This document shows, in pieces, positions 62,009 through 64,000 of a stretch of DNA of 64,000 bases; the stretch's first letter is position 1; the number at the start of each line of letters is the position of its first letter. This stretch comes from Siphonodentalium dalli. Lineage: Eukaryota; Mollusca; Scaphopoda; Gadilida; Siphonodentaliidae. The translations under genes and the position numbers were made by a program. The notes beneath the pieces are model-generated. The model saw nothing but the letters and a program-made list of their open reading frames with translations. It made no database searches and had not been told where the DNA came from. The DNA is taken from contig CP136067.1 of NCBI GenBank assembly GCA_032622095.1, forward strand, positions 194,642,052-194,706,051, given 5' to 3'.

Positions 62009-62345
62009 TTAAAGGTACTCAATCCGATCAGACGCTCCTAAATTACTATTTCTTTGGCTTCGGAGATAACAAATATTTGATTTGAGTCGAGGAACTTACC
62101 CATCAAAGCTCATAGTGATCAGATATCGATTTTTGAAGTTTATTATTTCAATTGTTATTATTACCACTTGATTTTAGAGTTATCCACCTGTATCCGCAAG
62201 ACCGTCCGTTTGACCTCGTGCTTCCTCGTGCTTGTGGCCCAAAAACAATTGAAATTATGTTCCTCGACTCGAATGAAATATTTTTTACCCCCGAAGCCAA
62301 ATAAATAGTAATTTAGGAGCGTCTGATCGGATTGAGTACCTTTAA
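62009..62345. mobile_element. MITE family C, complete copy (TTAA ends, long inverted repeats)
   Basis: TTAA at 62,009-62,012 and 62,342-62,345 bound an element whose ends AGGTACTCAATCCGATCAGA and complement match perfectly. The left arm of about 150 bp is the reverse complement of the family's right part. The right arm here lacks about 45 bp (the ATCGATATCTGATC part), so the palindrome is incomplete. It has GACCTCGTGCTTCCTCGTGC, a small internal duplication. No coding capacity. Confidence 0.92.
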
Positions 62346-62619
62346 GAAATCCAACGTCACGCTACAGAGAATTCGCAGCGCGTCTTGCAAACGTTTTAAA
62401 TTGGCGTTTAGATAATGGACTGTCGGATTTCAATTCGAACCGAGCCAGATGGGTGTAATTCACCCATAATGTAATAAATAAATGTCATATGAATCATTAA
62501 CATTGCCGGATGCATGTCAATTAAAATTGTAATTGTGATTCATGCGTTATACCCTACACCAATTGTTCTTCACCAATAACACTTTGCATTAATACGACCA
62601 AGGTCCAAGTCTGCAAATA

Positions 62620-63042
62620 GTGTGTCTGTCGTTTGCAGAATGAGGTCCTTGGAGAGGTGAATTTAGTGACGCATGCCCCACACAGTGGGCTAGCGTCACC
62701 AAATTAACCCTCTGGGGACCTCATTCTGATTATGCCTCAAATGCTATGGGCGACCTACGGTCATATTGAAGTTCCCCTTTTGAAGTTGGTGATGTTCACC
62801 CATTATTCACCTCGATTATGCATTTTATCTTCTGCAAATTAGGGATATAGATGTAGAAACTTCCCAGAAGGGAAAAGGTAACTAAAACAATGTTAATTTG
62901 AGACTATAGATACTTCCCGGAAGATGAGACCTAAGCAGAATGAGGTCCACAGAGGGTGAACTTTGTGACGCAAGCCCGCTGTGCGGGATAGTATCACTAT
63001 ATCCACCCTTCGGCGACCTCATTCGGCAAATGACAGACACAC
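62620..63042. mobile_element. Element G: twin-hairpin inverted-repeat element
   Basis: Outer inverted repeats of 28 bp, GTGTGTCTGTCGTTTGCAGA at 62,620 and TTCGGCAAATGACAGACACA near 63,022-63,041, pair with few mismatches. Each end folds into its own hairpin of about 90 bp: stem CAGAATGAGGTCC/GGACCTCATTCTG (62,636-62,728) and AGAATGAGGTC/GACCTCATTC (62,937-63,024). The left hairpin has inner stems (AGAGGTGAATTT/AAATTAACCCTCT, GTGACGC/GCGTCAC). The plan resembles families A and B, but the sequence is unrelated. Confidence 0.82.
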
Positions 63043-64000
63043 TGGCCAATCCACGTCTGTATATTTGTGACAGTGACGTATGCAAGACGACATTTATCGT
63101 TGGTGACTTCTGTTATCGTTTCCTAGATGTGTTGGTAAAGTGGTTGTTGTTGTGATATGGTTTATTACCGCCTTCGTGTAATATCAAAGACGACATAGCG
63201 ATTGTTGTTGACACATGCGGCCGTTTCGTATTTTTGAGGATTATGGTAATCCATGCCCACGCTAACACATGTAAGTACAAAAAAAGAAGATGCATGTATA
63301 TCAGATCCCCCATGAACTATTTTACAAGATTTAATCACGTATATTGATAAATTTAATATATATATTTATAACACAATTAGCCCCTAAATTCGGCCTCATG
63401 AGTTAGCAAGACACACGTTTATTACCGGCACGCGCATTGACGCAAGAGCTTAGAGCAATTATATCATTGGCAACACCAGAACTTTAGTATTATGTTAAAA
63501 GTCCAGTGCATTTGTGGCTTTCCCTCAAACTATTTGCAACAAAAGTTTCTCATTGGGAATAAGTACATTATCCAATTAAAAGCAACATGCTAACAAATAT
63601 AAAAGAATCAAGAAAGGCGAAATTGTAGAATTTGTGAATTTTGTGAAATAATATTTCACAAGGCCTTCCATTTGTGTATCCATTGTTTAAAGTGCGTAGA
63701 CAATCCTGAATACAGAACAGAAAACTTTTCCCAGATATGTTCAGTATTTTTTGGGTTATTTGCCTCAAAAATTGGAATTTTATCTAATTTCAGAGCCGCA
63801 ATTTCTCAAAATTAGCTAAAATCCATTTTTTGTGGTCTTCTATTTTAAAAACTAAAAAAAATATGAAGGGATCTCTTGTTGTTTTATTATTGTCTTCTCT
63901 AGATTGTGCACAAACAAAAATGATTTCCTTATGCATCTATGATTGAGAAGAAAAAAATAAAAATATATATTCTTAAACAAATTGTGTCTTCCATTACATG
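63043..64000. other. AT-rich non-coding stretch to window end
   Basis: No gene, RNA or repeat family recognised; short open frames are not supported by any motif. Confidence 0.5.

Overview
The window looks like intronic and intergenic DNA of an AT-rich animal genome, probably an invertebrate such as a mollusc or other lophotrochozoan. The phylum is a guess. The grounds are a spliced class A GPCR gene, degraded animal-type LINE fragments, many short inverted-repeat transposons (MITEs) with TA or TTAA targets, abundant minisatellites, and no operons or dense coding.

Layout. Positions 1-37,721 are one unbroken satellite array with a 55-bp unit (about 686 copies). It runs off the left edge and ends at a 100-N assembly gap (37,722-37,821). 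It has two domains: before about 30.5 kb units mix GTG and GGG at one diagnostic position; after that they are almost all GGG and include 54-bp variant units. Within the second domain a ~2.24-kb block is repeated nearly exactly 2,686 bp further on. After the gap lies a C-rich minisatellite of 17 units with HindIII-like AAGCTT cores (37.9-38.4 kb).

The only convincing host gene is on the minus strand and lacks a long open frame. Two small exons, 52,130-52,217 and 39,509-39,671, splice in matching phase across a 12.5-kb intron. Together they encode the first 83 residues of a class A G-protein-coupled receptor: a short N-terminus with a glycosylation sequon, TM1 with Gly-Asn, and TM2 with Ala-Asp-Leu. 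The Asn-to-Asp spacing is 28, as is standard in class A receptors. Exons for TM3-TM7 are not between 37.8 and 39.5 kb, so the gene either continues beyond the satellite, making that satellite intronic, or is broken.

Intron 1 is packed with mobile-element debris: a 5'-truncated CR1/Jockey-like LINE (40.7-43.4 kb), two fragments of other LINEs (47.4-49.1 and 50.6-51.2 kb), a 2.1-kb TA-flanked inverted-repeat element (43.4-45.5 kb) and MITEs. Two MITE families have unrelated ends, one with TA and one with TTAA targets, but share an internal module of two 67-bp hairpins in mirror orientation. Outside the gene (52.2-64 kb) lie a LINE tail, long-palindrome TTAA elements, a circularly permuted repeat pair, 50-bp and simple repeats, and a further twin-hairpin element at 62.6-63.0 kb. 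No tRNA, rRNA or CRISPR array was seen.
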